Source: Candidatus Competibacteraceae bacterium (lineage in GTDB: Bacteria > Pseudomonadota > Gammaproteobacteria > Competibacterales > Competibacteraceae). Taken from it: a stretch of DNA of 64,000 nt. Shown here in pieces: positions 35,515-46,527 of this stretch. The translations under genes were made by a program, and so were the position numbers. Numbering within the stretch: position 1 is the first letter of the stretch; each line of letters opens with the position of its first letter. The DNA is taken from the NCBI GenBank assembly GCA_016712625.1, contig JADJQQ010000003.1, positions 141,953 through 205,952 of the forward strand, written 5' to 3'. The notes below the pieces were generated by a model, which was not told where the DNA came from, searched no databases, and saw only the letters and a list, made by a program, of their open reading frames with translations.

Positions 35515-37902
35515 TTACATCGTGTAGATGAGGGTTTGGAGTCGATCTACGGCCTGCTTAAGCGGCGCTGCGCCGCCAAAGAGGGTTGCGATCTCCATCA
35601 GGTTTCCATACTGCGAGATCGGGGGTACTTGCAAGGCGGTGGGGATGGCAAGCTGATCCGGGCCGTGTTCGCTGTATTTATCCAGTAAAGCGTTCAAAAT
35701 CGCTCGGGATTTCTCCTCGTATTGGGCAAAGAACGCCTGCTCGTGGCTCCGCACTCGGGCGGCGCGCTCGCGGCGGGTGCGCAATGGGGTATGAAAGGCG
35801 ACATGACACAGTAAGTCAAACGGATCGGCCTCGGGCTGCTTAGCCACGTCGGCGAGTGCCTCAAAGGTAATTCCTTGCGCTTCCAAGGTGAGAAGCACTT
35901 CTTCGCGGGTGAGGGGGTTGGCCCACTGGTCGTGAAGCTCGTTGGCGGAACGAAACAGCGTCCTGACCTTTTCGGCGGTGTAATCGGTGTATTGCACGGT
36001 ATAGAGCTGCTTGCCGTCGGCGTCCAGTTCCATGACCTGGTGGCCGATCACCTGCACCTGACCGCCGTCCGCGTAGTATTTCCGTGGATTATGTGGCTCA
36101 TCGTCATTATTGGAATCGGCTGGGGTAGGACAGTCCTCAAGGGCGGCTTCCTCGCCCTGATCGGCTTCAGCATCCTGGGCCTCGGTGGTCTCCACTTCCG
36201 ATACCGTGTTCCCCTCGGTGTCCATGGTGATGTCCTCGGCGAACTCGGGAAAGCCGTCAAAGCCGGGGTCGGCAAACTGCCGGGTGGCCGATCCGGTGTA
36301 GTCCAGGATGTTGAAATAGAGCTTGCCGTAATCCTCTCGAATCCGAGTGCCGCGCCCGATGATCTGCTTGAATTCGCTCATGGAGTTGATGATGCGCACG
36401 ATGACCACGTTCTTGCAGGTCGGCGCGTCAACCCCGGTGGTGAGCAATTGGGAAGTGGTGAGGATGACCGGCGCGGTGGTCTCCAGCTCCTGAAACCGGC
36501 TCAAGTGCCCCCGGCCAATGTCCTTTTCATCGGAAGTCACGCGGGCTACGTAGTTGGGATACTGCTTGACCAAATCCTGATTGAGATTGGCGATGGCCCG
36601 GCGCATTTCATCGGCGTGTTCCTGGTCCACGCAGAACACGATGGTCTTGGCAAAGCGGTCGGTTCGCTTCATGAACTCGGTTAAATGGCGTGCAATCGCC
36701 TCGGTGCGGGAGCGCAACGCCACCACTCGCTCAAAATCCTCGGTGCGGTATTCGCCATCCGGGATTTCTCGCCCATAACGGTCCAGCTCGCCCTTGGTGG
36801 GCCGCCAGCCGCTCGCGTCTACGGTGGTGATCACCCGGTGAACCCGGTAAGGGGCTAGAAACCCGTCCGCGATTCCCTGCTTGAGGCTGTAGGTATAGAG
36901 CGGCTTGCCAAAGTAGCGGTAGGTGTCGCGGTTATCCTCCCGCAAGGGGGTGGCGGTCATCCCCAACTGATAGGCCGGTTCAAAGTAGTCGAGGATTTCC
37001 CGCCAATTGCTTTCATCGCGGGCGCTGCCCCGGTGGCACTCGTCCACCACGATCAAATCAAAGAAGTCTCTGGGATATTGCCGGTACAGGCCGGGGCGGC
37101 GTTCGTCCTTGGCGAGCGCCTGGTAGATGGCAAAGTACATCTCCCGGCCCTTGCTGATTTCCCCGCCTTCAATCTTGAACCGGGCCTCGCCAAAGGGGGC
37201 AAAGGTCTTGTCCTTGGGATCGTCCACCAGGATGTTGCGGTCGGCCAGAAACAGGATGCGGGGTTTGCGGTGTTCGCCGGTGCGGTTCCATCGCGCGTTC
37301 CATAACTTCCAACAAATCTGGAACGCCACCACGGTTTTCCCGGTGCCGGTCGCCATGGTGAGCAAGTTACGGCGCTGGCCTTGCAAGATCGCCTGCACGG
37401 TGCGGTTGATGGCGATCTCTTGGTAGTAGCGGGGTTTGATGCCGATGAGGTAAGCCGGGGTGAGCAACCGGCTGGCGGTTTCATCGCTCAGATTCTCGGC
37501 GGCTTTGAGCCGCTCCCAAAGCGTTTCCGGGGTAGGAAAGGCCGATAGCAACTGTTCGCAACCGGTGGTGTAGTCGAATTCCAGAATCTCATGGCCGTTG
37601 GTGGCATAGGCGAACTTGAGGCCCAAAATCTCGGCATAATCCTTCGCTTGCTGCATCCCAGTTCCAACAGGTTCGGCCTCGGGCTTGGCCTCCACCACGG
37701 CTAATGCAAAGTCGCGGGTGTAGTGAAGCAGGTAATCCGCCCGCTTCCTCTCTCCACGTAACGGCTTGCCGCTCGTGGTGAATACCCGCCCGTCAGTGAA
37801 CACCTTCTGCTCGGTCATGGAGTGGGGGGAAATTTCCCAAGCGGCTTTCTGCAACTTCGGGGTCACATAGACACGGCAGGTATCGGCTTCGTTGAGGGAC
37901 AT
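35515..37902 (-). CDS. hsdR: Type I restriction endonuclease subunit HsdR
   Basis: The protein has 795 residues and is intact. In order: an N-terminal nuclease domain (DYLLHYTRDFALAVVEAKPE, with the E-x-K of the PD-(D/E)XK fold), Walker A TMATGTGKTVVAFQ, DEAD-like box VVDECHRG, TATPLREDN, a second helicase lobe with QIIGRGTRIREDYGK, and a C-terminal HsdM/S-binding region. It translocates DNA with ATP and cuts unmodified phage or plasmid DNA. It is first in the R-M-S operon. An acidic low-complexity linker occupies about residues 570-610. Confidence 0.92.
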   Translation of the reverse strand: MSLNEADTCRVYVTPKLQKAAWEISPHSMTEQKVFTDGRVFTTSGKPLRGERKRADYLLHYTRDFALAVVEAKPEAEPVGTGMQQAKDYAEILGLKFAYATNGHEILEFDYTTGCEQLLSAFPTPETLWERLKAAENLSDETASRLLTPAYLIGIKPRYYQEIAINRTVQAILQGQRRNLLTMATGTGKTVVAFQICWKLWNARWNRTGEHRKPRILFLADRNILVDDPKDKTFAPFGEARFKIEGGEISKGREMYFAIYQALAKDERRPGLYRQYPRDFFDLIVVDECHRGSARDESNWREILDYFEPAYQLGMTATPLREDNRDTYRYFGKPLYTYSLKQGIADGFLAPYRVHRVITTVDASGWRPTKGELDRYGREIPDGEYRTEDFERVVALRSRTEAIARHLTEFMKRTDRFAKTIVFCVDQEHADEMRRAIANLNQDLVKQYPNYVARVTSDEKDIGRGHLSRFQELETTAPVILTTSQLLTTGVDAPTCKNVVIVRIINSMSEFKQIIGRGTRIREDYGKLYFNILDYTGSATRQFADPGFDGFPEFAEDITMDTEGNTVSEVETTEAQDAEADQGEEAALEDCPTPADSNNDDEPHNPRKYYADGGQVQVIGHQVMELDADGKQLYTVQYTDYTAEKVRTLFRSANELHDQWANPLTREEVLLTLEAQGITFEALADVAKQPEADPFDLLCHVAFHTPLRTRRERAARVRSHEQAFFAQYEEKSRAILNALLDKYSEHGPDQLAIPTALQVPPISQYGNLMEIATLFGGAAPLKQAVDRLQTLIYTM

Positions 37903-37995
37903 GGCACGCTATTAGGTAGGATTATTTTTCAATATAACAAAATATATCGTTTAATATCAAAAAATTAAGATATTTGGATATAGGTTTTTAGGTTC

Positions 37996-38021
37996 ATAAT
38001 ATAACTTGAAAGTTATATTAT
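37996..38021. promoter_or_regulatory. 12-bp-arm AT palindrome between divergent operons
   Basis: ATAATATAACTT-GA-AAGTTATATTAT is perfect. A further half site, GATATAACTTG, lies 8 bases on. It sits between hsdR and the TIGR04255 operon, which face away from each other, and is a candidate operator for the XRE protein at 39952. Confidence 0.6.
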
Positions 38022-38105
38022 GGAGTGATATAACTTGCGAACTACAAAGCTGCAATTAATTGGTTGAACTGCTAATCTGAAAGGATAAAGATTTTTAAGA
38101 ATTAA

Positions 38106-38942
38106 ATGAGAGAATTTTCCGTGCAAACAGTTCAAGACCTCCCTGAGTATAAGCAGCCTCCTGTTGTTGAGGTGGTTTTTGGTATTCACTTCAAAGAACT
38201 CAAAAACTTTCTTACTCCTTATCTTGGGCTATTGTGGGAAAGATTTAGGAGCGACTATCCAATTTGCCAAGAAGTTCCCCCTTTAGCGCCAGTCATCGAA
38301 CGATTCTCTGACTCTCCGATTACGCAGACACAATTAGAAATTTCTGACTTATTGCCGCCCCCTAGGGTTTGGTTTATTCATAGTCATCAAAATGGAATTA
38401 TCCAAGTACAGCGAGATCGTTTTTTACATAACTGGAAGAAAATCAGACCTAATGATGAGTACCCTAGCTATGAAAAAGTGAACTTAATGTTCAAAGAGAA
38501 ATTAAGTATTTTTGAATCTTTCTTAGCAGAGTTTGATATTGGAACTTTAGAACCTTTGCAATATGAACTGACCTATGTTGATCAAATAGCATTCTCTGAT
38601 GAATTTAATTCCTTGGCGAAGATTGGAAATGTTTTAAGGGATTTCTGTTGGCAAGATGAAACGAATCGCTTTCTCTCTGAGCCAGAATCCATCAATTGGC
38701 GAACTAGCTTCTTAATGCCGGATCGGGTTGGGCGTGTCCACGTTGCTATTCGCAATGCTCTTCGCCGCGAAGATCGAGAACCTATCATGGTTTTAGAGTT
38801 GACAGCACGTGGGTTGCCTATAGAAACTTCTCGTTCCGCAATGTGGGAATGGTTTGATTTAGCACATGAACGTGTCGTTCAAGGGTTCGCTGATCTCATT
38901 AAAGATGATTTCCAAAATAATGTTTGGAGGCGAATAAGATGA
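38106..38942 (+). CDS. TIGR04255 family protein
   Basis: The protein has 278 residues. LPEYKQPPVVEVVFGIHFKE at the start and LQYELTYVDQIAF in the middle are typical of TIGR04255, a cytoplasmic family of unknown biochemical role found in variable islands. No catalytic motif is evident. It is the first of a tight operon: its TGA overlaps the ATG of the next gene, and two more genes follow. Placement between type I R-M and an ABC three-component system suggests a defence or addiction role, which is inference. Confidence 0.75.
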   Translation: MREFSVQTVQDLPEYKQPPVVEVVFGIHFKELKNFLTPYLGLLWERFRSDYPICQEVPPLAPVIERFSDSPITQTQLEISDLLPPPRVWFIHSHQNGIIQVQRDRFLHNWKKIRPNDEYPSYEKVNLMFKEKLSIFESFLAEFDIGTLEPLQYELTYVDQIAFSDEFNSLAKIGNVLRDFCWQDETNRFLSEPESINWRTSFLMPDRVGRVHVAIRNALRREDREPIMVLELTARGLPIETSRSAMWEWFDLAHERVVQGFADLIKDDFQNNVWRRIR

Positions 38943-39385
38943 TAGCTACCAGCTATGTAACACCTGATCATTACTGGTCTCACGATGCGGCTAGTATAAT
39001 CTATGAGGAATCTTACCAACCGGAACATATTGCTTCGGTAGAGCCATTTGTTGAAGAAGATCAAAGTTTTTATCGAGAAAGTTTGCTAATTCATCGTTCT
39101 TACGGTTCGGCTTTGCTGAAGGAGAGCGCAAAAAATATCTCTGATTTACTTCTCAGAATATCTCTAGGGCAATTAGCTAATCATGAAGAAATGGTAGCAA
39201 CTACGTCTTCATTAGCTGACTTTGAGAGCTATTTTCGGCAAGCAGGATGGCAAAAAGAAGAAGTTCTTGACTGGGATTACTCTATGTCCGCCCCTCCACC
39301 CCGCGCATCTGGAACGATACCTGTTAAGCTGGAATACATGGGCCGTGGTAAGCCCTTGCCTGCTGACGATCCGTGGCAAGACTAA
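38939..39385 (+). CDS. Second gene of the TIGR04255 operon, unknown
   Basis: The start is ATG 38939 (MIATSYVTPDHYWSHDAASI), overlapping the previous stop as ATGA. The 148 residues are acidic and mixed helix/strand, with a proline-rich segment (MSAPPPRASGTI) near the end. No family recognised. Overlap with TIGR04255 implies tightly coupled amounts, as in protein complexes. Confidence 0.65.
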   Translation: MIATSYVTPDHYWSHDAASIIYEESYQPEHIASVEPFVEEDQSFYRESLLIHRSYGSALLKESAKNISDLLLRISLGQLANHEEMVATTSSLADFESYFRQAGWQKEEVLDWDYSMSAPPPRASGTIPVKLEYMGRGKPLPADDPWQD

Positions 39386-39405
39386 CAAATCTGTGTGTGG
39401 GTAAA

Positions 39406-39936
39406 ATGGATTATCCTTGGTACCAATGTATTGCTGATGACAGTATCGAACAAGGTGATATTTTTGAGGCTTGTCCGGTATTCATTCCTCCCGACAATCT
39501 TACCTTGGATATAAATGCTCCTAGTAATGCGACTTTTCGTTGGGAGAAAAGGGATGTGATTGTGATGTCGCAGACTTGCGATTTAGTGAAAGGAAGAGAG
39601 AAGCTTTCGGAAATTTTGCTTTGCTCAGTCTGGAACCGATCTGAAATTAAGGAGGGGCACCTAGCAAAACCGAAAGGGATAGAAGATGTGCGTAGAGGTA
39701 ATTTACCGGGCTATCATCTATTGGCGGCTTGCTCGTTAGAAGGAATATCTCGTGAAGTTAGAGTTGTTGACTTTCGTCAAGTTTATTCGCTGCCGGTTTC
39801 TTTCTTAAGACAATTGAGTATTGAGCACCAAAACCACATTCGGTTACTTCCTCCATATCGAGAACATCTTTCTCAAGCTTTCGCCCGTTTCTTCATGCGA
39901 GTAGGTCTTCCTGTAGATATTCCTCAATTCAAGTAA
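39406..39936 (+). CDS. Third gene of the TIGR04255 operon, unknown
   Basis: I prefer ATG 39406 (MDYPWYQCIADDSIEQGDIF) over GTG 39373. The protein has 176 residues. A conserved-looking centre, RDVIVMSQTCDLVKGREKLS, has a cysteine and aspartate that could be functional. The end (LPPYREHLSQAFARFFMRVG) is a helix. No family recognised; it completes a three-gene unit with TIGR04255, followed by the XRE gene. Confidence 0.65.
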   Translation: MDYPWYQCIADDSIEQGDIFEACPVFIPPDNLTLDINAPSNATFRWEKRDVIVMSQTCDLVKGREKLSEILLCSVWNRSEIKEGHLAKPKGIEDVRRGNLPGYHLLAACSLEGISREVRVVDFRQVYSLPVSFLRQLSIEHQNHIRLLPPYREHLSQAFARFFMRVGLPVDIPQFK

Positions 39937-39951
39937 AGGCAATCTACTTCG

Positions 39952-40293
39952 ATGGCTAAAAAGTTTCGTCATTTGCTGGATAGGATGCCCAAGGAACAGC
40001 GGAATCATATTGAAAAAGAAACAAACCGGCTGATAGCCGAAATGCCTCTCCAAGAGCTTCGTAAAGCGCTTCAACTTACTCAGCAGCAAGTTGCAGCTAT
40101 GCTTAGCATCAATCAGGTTGCCGTATCCAAGATGGAAAGCCAAACCGATATGTATGTGAGTACACTAAGGCGCTTCATTGAAGCGATGGGGGGAGAATTG
40201 CGAATTGTGGCCCACTTTCCACAAGGGGATGTAGAGATCAATCAGTTCACCCAAGGGGAAGGGGGACAAATCAGGCGTCGGCGGCATGATTGA
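39952..40293 (+). CDS. XRE-family regulator, HigA-like
   Basis: The protein has 113 residues, 15 bases after the previous gene. The HTH is complete: ELRKALQLTQQQVAAMLSIN, then QVAVSKMESQTDMYVSTLRR. The C-terminal strand (GGELRIVAHFPQG) is typical of HigA/HTH_37 proteins. It could be an antitoxin of the operon above, or a regulator of both that operon and the ABC three-component genes starting 107 bases later. The palindrome at 37996 is a possible site. Confidence 0.8.
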   Translation: MAKKFRHLLDRMPKEQRNHIEKETNRLIAEMPLQELRKALQLTQQQVAAMLSINQVAVSKMESQTDMYVSTLRRFIEAMGGELRIVAHFPQGDVEINQFTQGEGGQIRRRRHD

Positions 40294-40400
40294 AATATTG
40301 ATAGATTGAGTCTTTTACGAGGATAATAACTTTCAGGGGTAGGCTGTGAGATTTTGTTAAGAAACCAAGTGGATAGATTTTGTTGTGGTGGAAATAGCTT

Positions 40401-41498
40401 ATGGAAATAAGTGAATTCCGAGATATCAAAAAATCTCAGAAGCCGGGAGATTTTGCGGCGCAAGAAGTCACTTCCGGTATTCCTATCCCAGCAGTCCAGC
40501 GCGTTCGGCTTTTCTCCTCCAGCGATTGGGAGGAGTTTGTAGAAGAATGGGCACATTCACTTAAAAATACCTACTCAAAAATTCAACGCTATGCGGGTTC
40601 TGGCGATAAAGGATGCGACGTAGTGGGTTTCATCAATGATACTGGATTCAAGGGAATTTGGGATAATTATCAATGCAAGCATTATGACCATTCTTTATCG
40701 CCGAGTGATGTTTGGTTAGAGATTGGCAAGATTATTTATTATTCTTATATAGGTGAATACAAATCACCCAGAAAATATTATTTTGCTGCGCCAATGGATA
40801 TCGGGCTGAAACTTAAAAAGTTGCTTCAAGATCCGAGTTCTATAAAAAGCTGTCTAATAGAAAACTGGACTAATCATTGCCAAGATAAAATTACCAGTAC
40901 TTGTCAAATTTTTTTAGATGAAGCTCTTCTTGCACACATAGAGAGTTTTGACTTTTCAACCTTCAGTAGCTTGTCAGTAGTCGATCTAATTAATGGACAT
41001 AGCAAAACGCAGTTCTATGCAACCCGTTTTGGTGGAGGGTTAGCTCAAAGGCCACCTGCTGCCAGCCCCCCATTGGAGATACATGATACTGAAAGCAGAT
41101 ATATAAAACAATTGATGGAAGCATACTCGGATCATTTGCAAGAAACAATTAATCAAGTGGCTTCTATTATTTCAAGGCCAGATATCGGGAAGCACTTTTC
41201 GAGAGCGAGAGAAAATTTTTATCACGCAGAATCACTACGAAACTTTGCCAGAGACACGGTGCCAGAAGGCACTTTCGAGGCACTTCAGGATGAGGTCTAT
41301 CATGGGGTTATCGATATTTGTGAAAGTTTTCATGCAGATGGGTTTATTCGTGCTAAAGCAACAGTGAGCAAAGCTGGTGATTTATCCCTGACAAGCAACG
41401 CCCTTTGTACAAAGATCAAGATTCAAGATAAGCATGGCATCTGTCACCAGCTTTCAAACGATGATCGTCTCGCATGGGTAAGGAAAAAGAATGGCTAA
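40401..41498 (+). CDS. ABC three-component system, nuclease-like plus C-terminal module protein
   Basis: The protein has 365 residues. The N-terminal part has GSGDKGCDVVGF and DNYQCKHYD: D73 with Q91-x-K93 is a PD-(D/E)XK-type (Mrr-like) nuclease signature. The C-terminal part, from about RYIKQLMEAYSDHLQETINQ, fits the shared C-terminal domain of ABC-3C proteins, where it ties the effector to the ATPase. In the described predicted systems three genes act together: effector, middle component, ABC ATPase. The next gene overlaps by eight bases. Confidence 0.7.
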   Translation: MEISEFRDIKKSQKPGDFAAQEVTSGIPIPAVQRVRLFSSSDWEEFVEEWAHSLKNTYSKIQRYAGSGDKGCDVVGFINDTGFKGIWDNYQCKHYDHSLSPSDVWLEIGKIIYYSYIGEYKSPRKYYFAAPMDIGLKLKKLLQDPSSIKSCLIENWTNHCQDKITSTCQIFLDEALLAHIESFDFSTFSSLSVVDLINGHSKTQFYATRFGGGLAQRPPAASPPLEIHDTESRYIKQLMEAYSDHLQETINQVASIISRPDIGKHFSRARENFYHAESLRNFARDTVPEGTFEALQDEVYHGVIDICESFHADGFIRAKATVSKAGDLSLTSNALCTKIKIQDKHGICHQLSNDDRLAWVRKKNG

Positions 41499-41987
41499 GA
41501 GTCACTCAAAGATTGCCACATTCAACAGCCCGCTGGAGACCGGAATTCGAACTCTTGTGCTGCTAGTGTCTGCTTATCCCGCATCTTACGATTTACAACA
41601 TTTGGTATACTTCGATTACTTATTAGTCCATTCAGGTGATGTGAGGGGCCAGACAGTCTTCATCCGCCGCTTCCCCTCCGATCAGGTGAGTTGTTAGTAA
41701 GACGAGGTCTCGTTGAAAAGGGCCTACTTCTAATGATAAGCAGAGGGCTTATTGGTCGAGTTTTCAACTCTAATGGTATCGAATATCAGGCTGAAGATAT
41801 CGCTGGACCTTTTATCGATGGACTGAATGCATCCTATTTAGTCAAACTTAAGGATCGCGCAATCTGGGTTTGTGACCATTTCCGAAACATGTTGCCTGAA
41901 GAATTAGAGGCATTGATAAAAGGTGTGTTCGATAAGTGGACGATAGAGTTCGAACCGTATGTGCGTAGCTATGGAGCTGAGACATGA
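41491..41987 (+). pseudogene. ABC three-component middle component (frameshift)
   Basis: Start MAKSHSKIATFNSPLETGIR, then LLVSAYPASYDLQHLVYFDY. A one-base change near 41650 shifts the frame; across it the protein reads GPDSLHPPLPLRSGELLVRR and continues to YVRSYGAET. That is the layout of ABC-3C middle components, small winged-helix-like linkers. About 165 residues are expected. The break is in a short G run and may be a base-call error. The stop overlaps the ATPase start by four bases. Confidence 0.65.
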
Positions 41988-43834
41988 ACTATCGTGGCCT
42001 CCAACTACGCCATATTTGCTTCTTATCTCATCAGAAAGAGTCAACTTACCTAGAATTTAAAAGTGGACTAAACGTTATTTGTGGAGCATCGGATACTGGT
42101 AAATCATTCATAGCCTTATCAATTGATTTTATGCTTGGTGCGAAGCCACCTCTTAAAGATATTCGTGAACGTGTCGGATATGATCTTATCCTAATGGGCA
42201 TGGAAGCGCATGATGGATCAACTTTTACACTTGAGCGAAGTATCGATGGGGGAGATTTTTTTTGTTACGATGGATTACTTACCGATTTCCCTGATCGCTT
42301 AAATGGAAAGCACCTTCGAAAGCGGCATAATGAAAAGAAAGAAGATAATCTCTCGCGTTACTTATTGAATCTCATTGGTCTGGATAAGCGTCGGGTAATT
42401 AAAAATAAACATGGAGTAAAAAAATCGCTTAGTTATCGGAATCTTGCCAGATTAACAATTATACAAGAGCAGGAAATTATCAAAGAGCAATCACCCATCT
42501 TGAGTGGTCAACATACAGAGCAAACTCTCGAATACTCTGTTTTTAAACTTCTTTTAACAGGTAATGATGATAGTGCATTTATTAGTAAGGAACCTCAAGG
42601 TAAAGATAAATTAGAGGTATTAGGTCGAATTGATTTAATTAATCAGCTTGTCGCTGAATACCAAGATGAATTAGAAGAATTAGCCGACGATCCTAACAAT
42701 CTGAATGATCAACTTGAACACCTTAATGAGTCTATATTACGTCATCAGGAAGCACTTTATGTCACAGAACAACAACTAAGTAACTTAATGTCACAGCGTC
42801 GAGAAATGGTTAGTGGTCGCGAAAAAATCATAAATAGACTCGATGAAATTGAAGGACTTATTGCACGATTTTCTCTCCTTGAGAAACACTACAATAGCGA
42901 TATTGATCGCCTAGAAGCCATACAAGAATCTGGTGTTTTGTTTACTTACTTACTCCTGTTGCTTGCCCTCTTTGTAGGGCACAAATACACAACGAAGCTT
43001 ATAACGGCATGTGTGATGGAAATGTAAGTGCTGTGGTCAATGCTGCTACAGCCGAGATAATGAAAATCAGGAAATTAAACCGTGAACTTGATTTTACTGT
43101 AATAAAGTTACATGAGGAACGGTTACAATTGAAAGAGGAATCTAATAAAATTGCGGATAAAATTTCTAGGCTTCAAATTACAATTGATGAGGCAGTTTCA
43201 TCTGAGGTTGCTAAAGCCCGTGCAACTTTTTCTGATCTTGTAGAAAAACGCTTTGATGTTCGACAAGCTCTTAACTTGTTTCAACGTATTCAGGAACTAG
43301 AAGAACTTAAAGTAACAATTGAAAATACGCAAAAGTGTGAATCTGATGATGTCCAAAAAGTATTCATCTCAAAAAGCATTCTGGATGATTTTGCCAAAAT
43401 CGTCCAAGATATTCTGCAAGCTTGGCACTTTCCTGGTGCTGAGCGAGTCTACTTTGATGATTCAATTAAAGACTTGACAATATCGGGAGACACGAGGGTA
43501 ATCATGGTAAAGGGCTTCGTGCTATTACTCATGCAGCTTTCAATATAGCGCTACTTGATTACTGCTATAAAAACGATCTTGCGCATCCAGGGTTTGTTTT
43601 ACTCGACTCTCCTTTATTGGCTTATCGCGAACCATCAAGCGATGAAGATGATTTGAAAGGTTCAAATCTTAGAGATCATTTTACGAACATTTAACTAACT
43701 TAGCTGAGGAAATACAGATTATAGTTATCGAAAATGAACATCCATCTGAATGCGTACGTGATCGTATAAAATATCATTTCTTTACGGGTATCCAGAATAA
43801 TGGGAGACAAGGTTTTTTCCCAATTTCTCAATAG
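41984..43834 (+). pseudogene. ABC three-component ATPase, SMC/Rad50-like (frameshifts)
   Basis: The start MNYRGLQLRHICFLSHQKES leads to a Walker A, ICGASDTGKSFIALSID. A long coiled coil follows, broken near 42950, where the second frame reads VACPLCRAQIHNEAYNGMCD, a cysteine pair like a zinc hook. The coil resumes (KLHEERLQLKEESNKIADKI), then the frame breaks near 43495 and 43690; the pieces contain AFNIALLDYCYKN and GFVLLDSPLLAYRE, the Walker B region, then IIVIENEHPSE. The order is complete, about 610 residues. In ABC-3C systems this ATPase is thought to sense invading DNA and activate the nuclease partner. Confidence 0.7.
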
Positions 43835-44024
43835 TTAGCGCTGTTAATTCTCCGTCCGTGATAGTTCTATTTCTTCTTGCTGGTGATGCGCGCGAAGTTG
43901 ATCAAAGAACGCAGGGGTGACCTCTTGAATTTCCTTTATCGAATGCTGCTAGCAGCTTCTTTTCAAGTTCCTCATCGGTTATCCTCACCAATGACAGTCC
44001 TCCTAAAGTGAGATCCCTAAAAAA

Positions 44025-44054
44025 TTATTTTCGGTGACTCTATTCCGAGAGCTT
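44025..44054 (+). repeat. Direct repeat, left copy
   Basis: ATTTTCGGTGACTCTAT followed by CCGAGAGCT recurs at 45192-45222 with one difference, bracketing about 1.17 kb that carries the two genes below. It may be a duplication footprint or element boundary. The gap 43835-44024 shows no convincing gene. Confidence 0.6.
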
Positions 44055-44056
44055 CC

Positions 44057-44818
44057 TTGATCCGGGCAGCGATAGTAGCCGCTTTGATGGTTGCGGTTCC
44101 GGGCGGGCATAGTCAAGATACTCGGTCGGTGACCGCCTCCCTGCAAGCCGAAAGCAACAACAACCGCCTCGTCCTCATGGTGAAGAATCTTACTTGGGAA
44201 CGGGTCCGGAGTTTTGGTCTGGTTGTTGAGTACAAAACGGATATGACCGGCGCGGTACGCGCGGCAGTGGCGGATACCTCGATGCGGGTGGAACCCACAA
44301 ACGGTGGGTTTCTCCTCGATCTCGGCCCCTCGGGCGGCATAGGAAAGGGGAAGGATGGCGTGGTCTCCCTTGCGCTTTCATCGGGCAAGGTGGCCTCGGC
44401 GCGGCTTCGAGTGGAAAGTGAAGCGGTCTACGGATTCTGCCTGGTTCCCAAGCTCGGCGACTTCGGTTCCCATTCTCCGCTATCGCGCTACGTTGCGGAA
44501 CGAGAAGAGGCGACGCTGAATGCTGCGGATTTCCCGAATTCGCTCGTGTTTACCCTTGAAGGTGGTCACTTGGTGCTAACCGTGACCGGCACGGCGTGGA
44601 GCGACGTGCAAGCGATCACCTGGCGGCGGGTGGCAAGCAAAGACCGCACCTCGGCGCTGCGGGAAGCGCTATCGAGCGGCACGGCGCGAGTAACGCCCGC
44701 TGCCGATGGATTTCTCTTGGAGATCGATGATGCCGATTTGCCGGAAGGGGAACGGCTGGTAGCCCTGACGCTTGATACCGGTGCCGTGGTGGCATCGCCG
44801 ATCACCGTGCGCCGTTAA
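44057..44818 (+). CDS. Exported protein with two copies of one domain
   Basis: The protein has 253 residues. The N-terminus MIRAAIVAALMVAVPGGHSQ is a short signal peptide. The mature part repeats one unit twice: NNRLVLMVKNLTWERV ... MRVEPTNGGFLLDLG ... and GGHLVLTVTGTAWSDV ... ARVTPAADGFLLEID, each ending in a hydrophobic strand. It is GC-rich compared with the ABC genes before it, suggesting another origin. No family recognised; the fold looks beta-rich, and the location is periplasm or outside. Confidence 0.6.
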   Translation: MIRAAIVAALMVAVPGGHSQDTRSVTASLQAESNNNRLVLMVKNLTWERVRSFGLVVEYKTDMTGAVRAAVADTSMRVEPTNGGFLLDLGPSGGIGKGKDGVVSLALSSGKVASARLRVESEAVYGFCLVPKLGDFGSHSPLSRYVAEREEATLNAADFPNSLVFTLEGGHLVLTVTGTAWSDVQAITWRRVASKDRTSALREALSSGTARVTPAADGFLLEIDDADLPEGERLVALTLDTGAVVASPITVRR

Positions 44819-44901
44819 GCCGCACTCCTACATACCGCACGGCAAAGCTCATGCGCTCCCGGCCAAACAGCGAAAACTTATTACCGTGCCATGAGGTAAA
44901 C

Positions 44902-45225
44902 ATGATGAAACTATCCCATGTGCTGGATGAAGTGAAGAGGGAACTGGTGGCGCGAGTGCTCTCGGCGGAAGAGTCGGCGACTTACGGCATCAAGGAAACA
45001 GTGTATGAAAAATACAAGGTTAAAACTGAAGACGGGGCGGTCGTCATCGTCCGAATTCCAGACCCCCGTCATTTCTTGAAAGACTCCACAGAATACCTGC
45101 TGAACGCGGAATGGTTCTCTATGGAAGGATTCCTCTGGAATTTCGCTCCACCAGGACGAAATAGTCCTGAAACCGCGTTCAACCGTCTGAGTTTATTTTC
45201 GGTGACTCTATCCCGAGAGCTATAA
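44902..45225 (+). CDS. 107-residue protein, probably truncated
   Basis: I start at ATG 44902 after GAGGTAAAC. MMKLSHVLDEVKRELVARVL begins a helical domain; KYKVKTEDGAVVIVRIPDP gives strands. The last 12 residues are translated from the direct repeat (45192-45222), and unreliable sequence follows, so the natural C-terminus may be lost. No family recognised. Confidence 0.45.
   Translation: MMKLSHVLDEVKRELVARVLSAEESATYGIKETVYEKYKVKTEDGAVVIVRIPDPRHFLKDSTEYLLNAEWFSMEGFLWNFAPPGRNSPETAFNRLSLFSVTLSREL
45192..45222 (+). repeat. Direct repeat, right copy
   Basis: Second copy of the 30-bp sequence at 44025-44054. Confidence 0.6.
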
Positions 45226-45299
45226 AGGGCCCCCAAATTCGGACAGGTAAAAAAAGGGACTCCTCTGCAAGGCGGGGAAGCACGGCCCCCCCGGAGGGG

Positions 45300-46480
<1,181 letters not shown>

Positions 46481-46527
46481 AAAATTAAGCTTCCATGCGA
46501 TGCAGGATGGCTTCATTGATAAGGCGC

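Noticed and set aside
35875..36684. 269-codon plus-strand frame opposite hsdR
   Set aside because: hsdR is intact with all motifs on the minus strand; the opposite frame has no family signature.
43849..43992. Small minus-strand frame RITDEELEKKLLAAF
   Set aside because: It is only a short piece that breaks after about 20 residues; no partner or ribosome site, so not listed as a gene.
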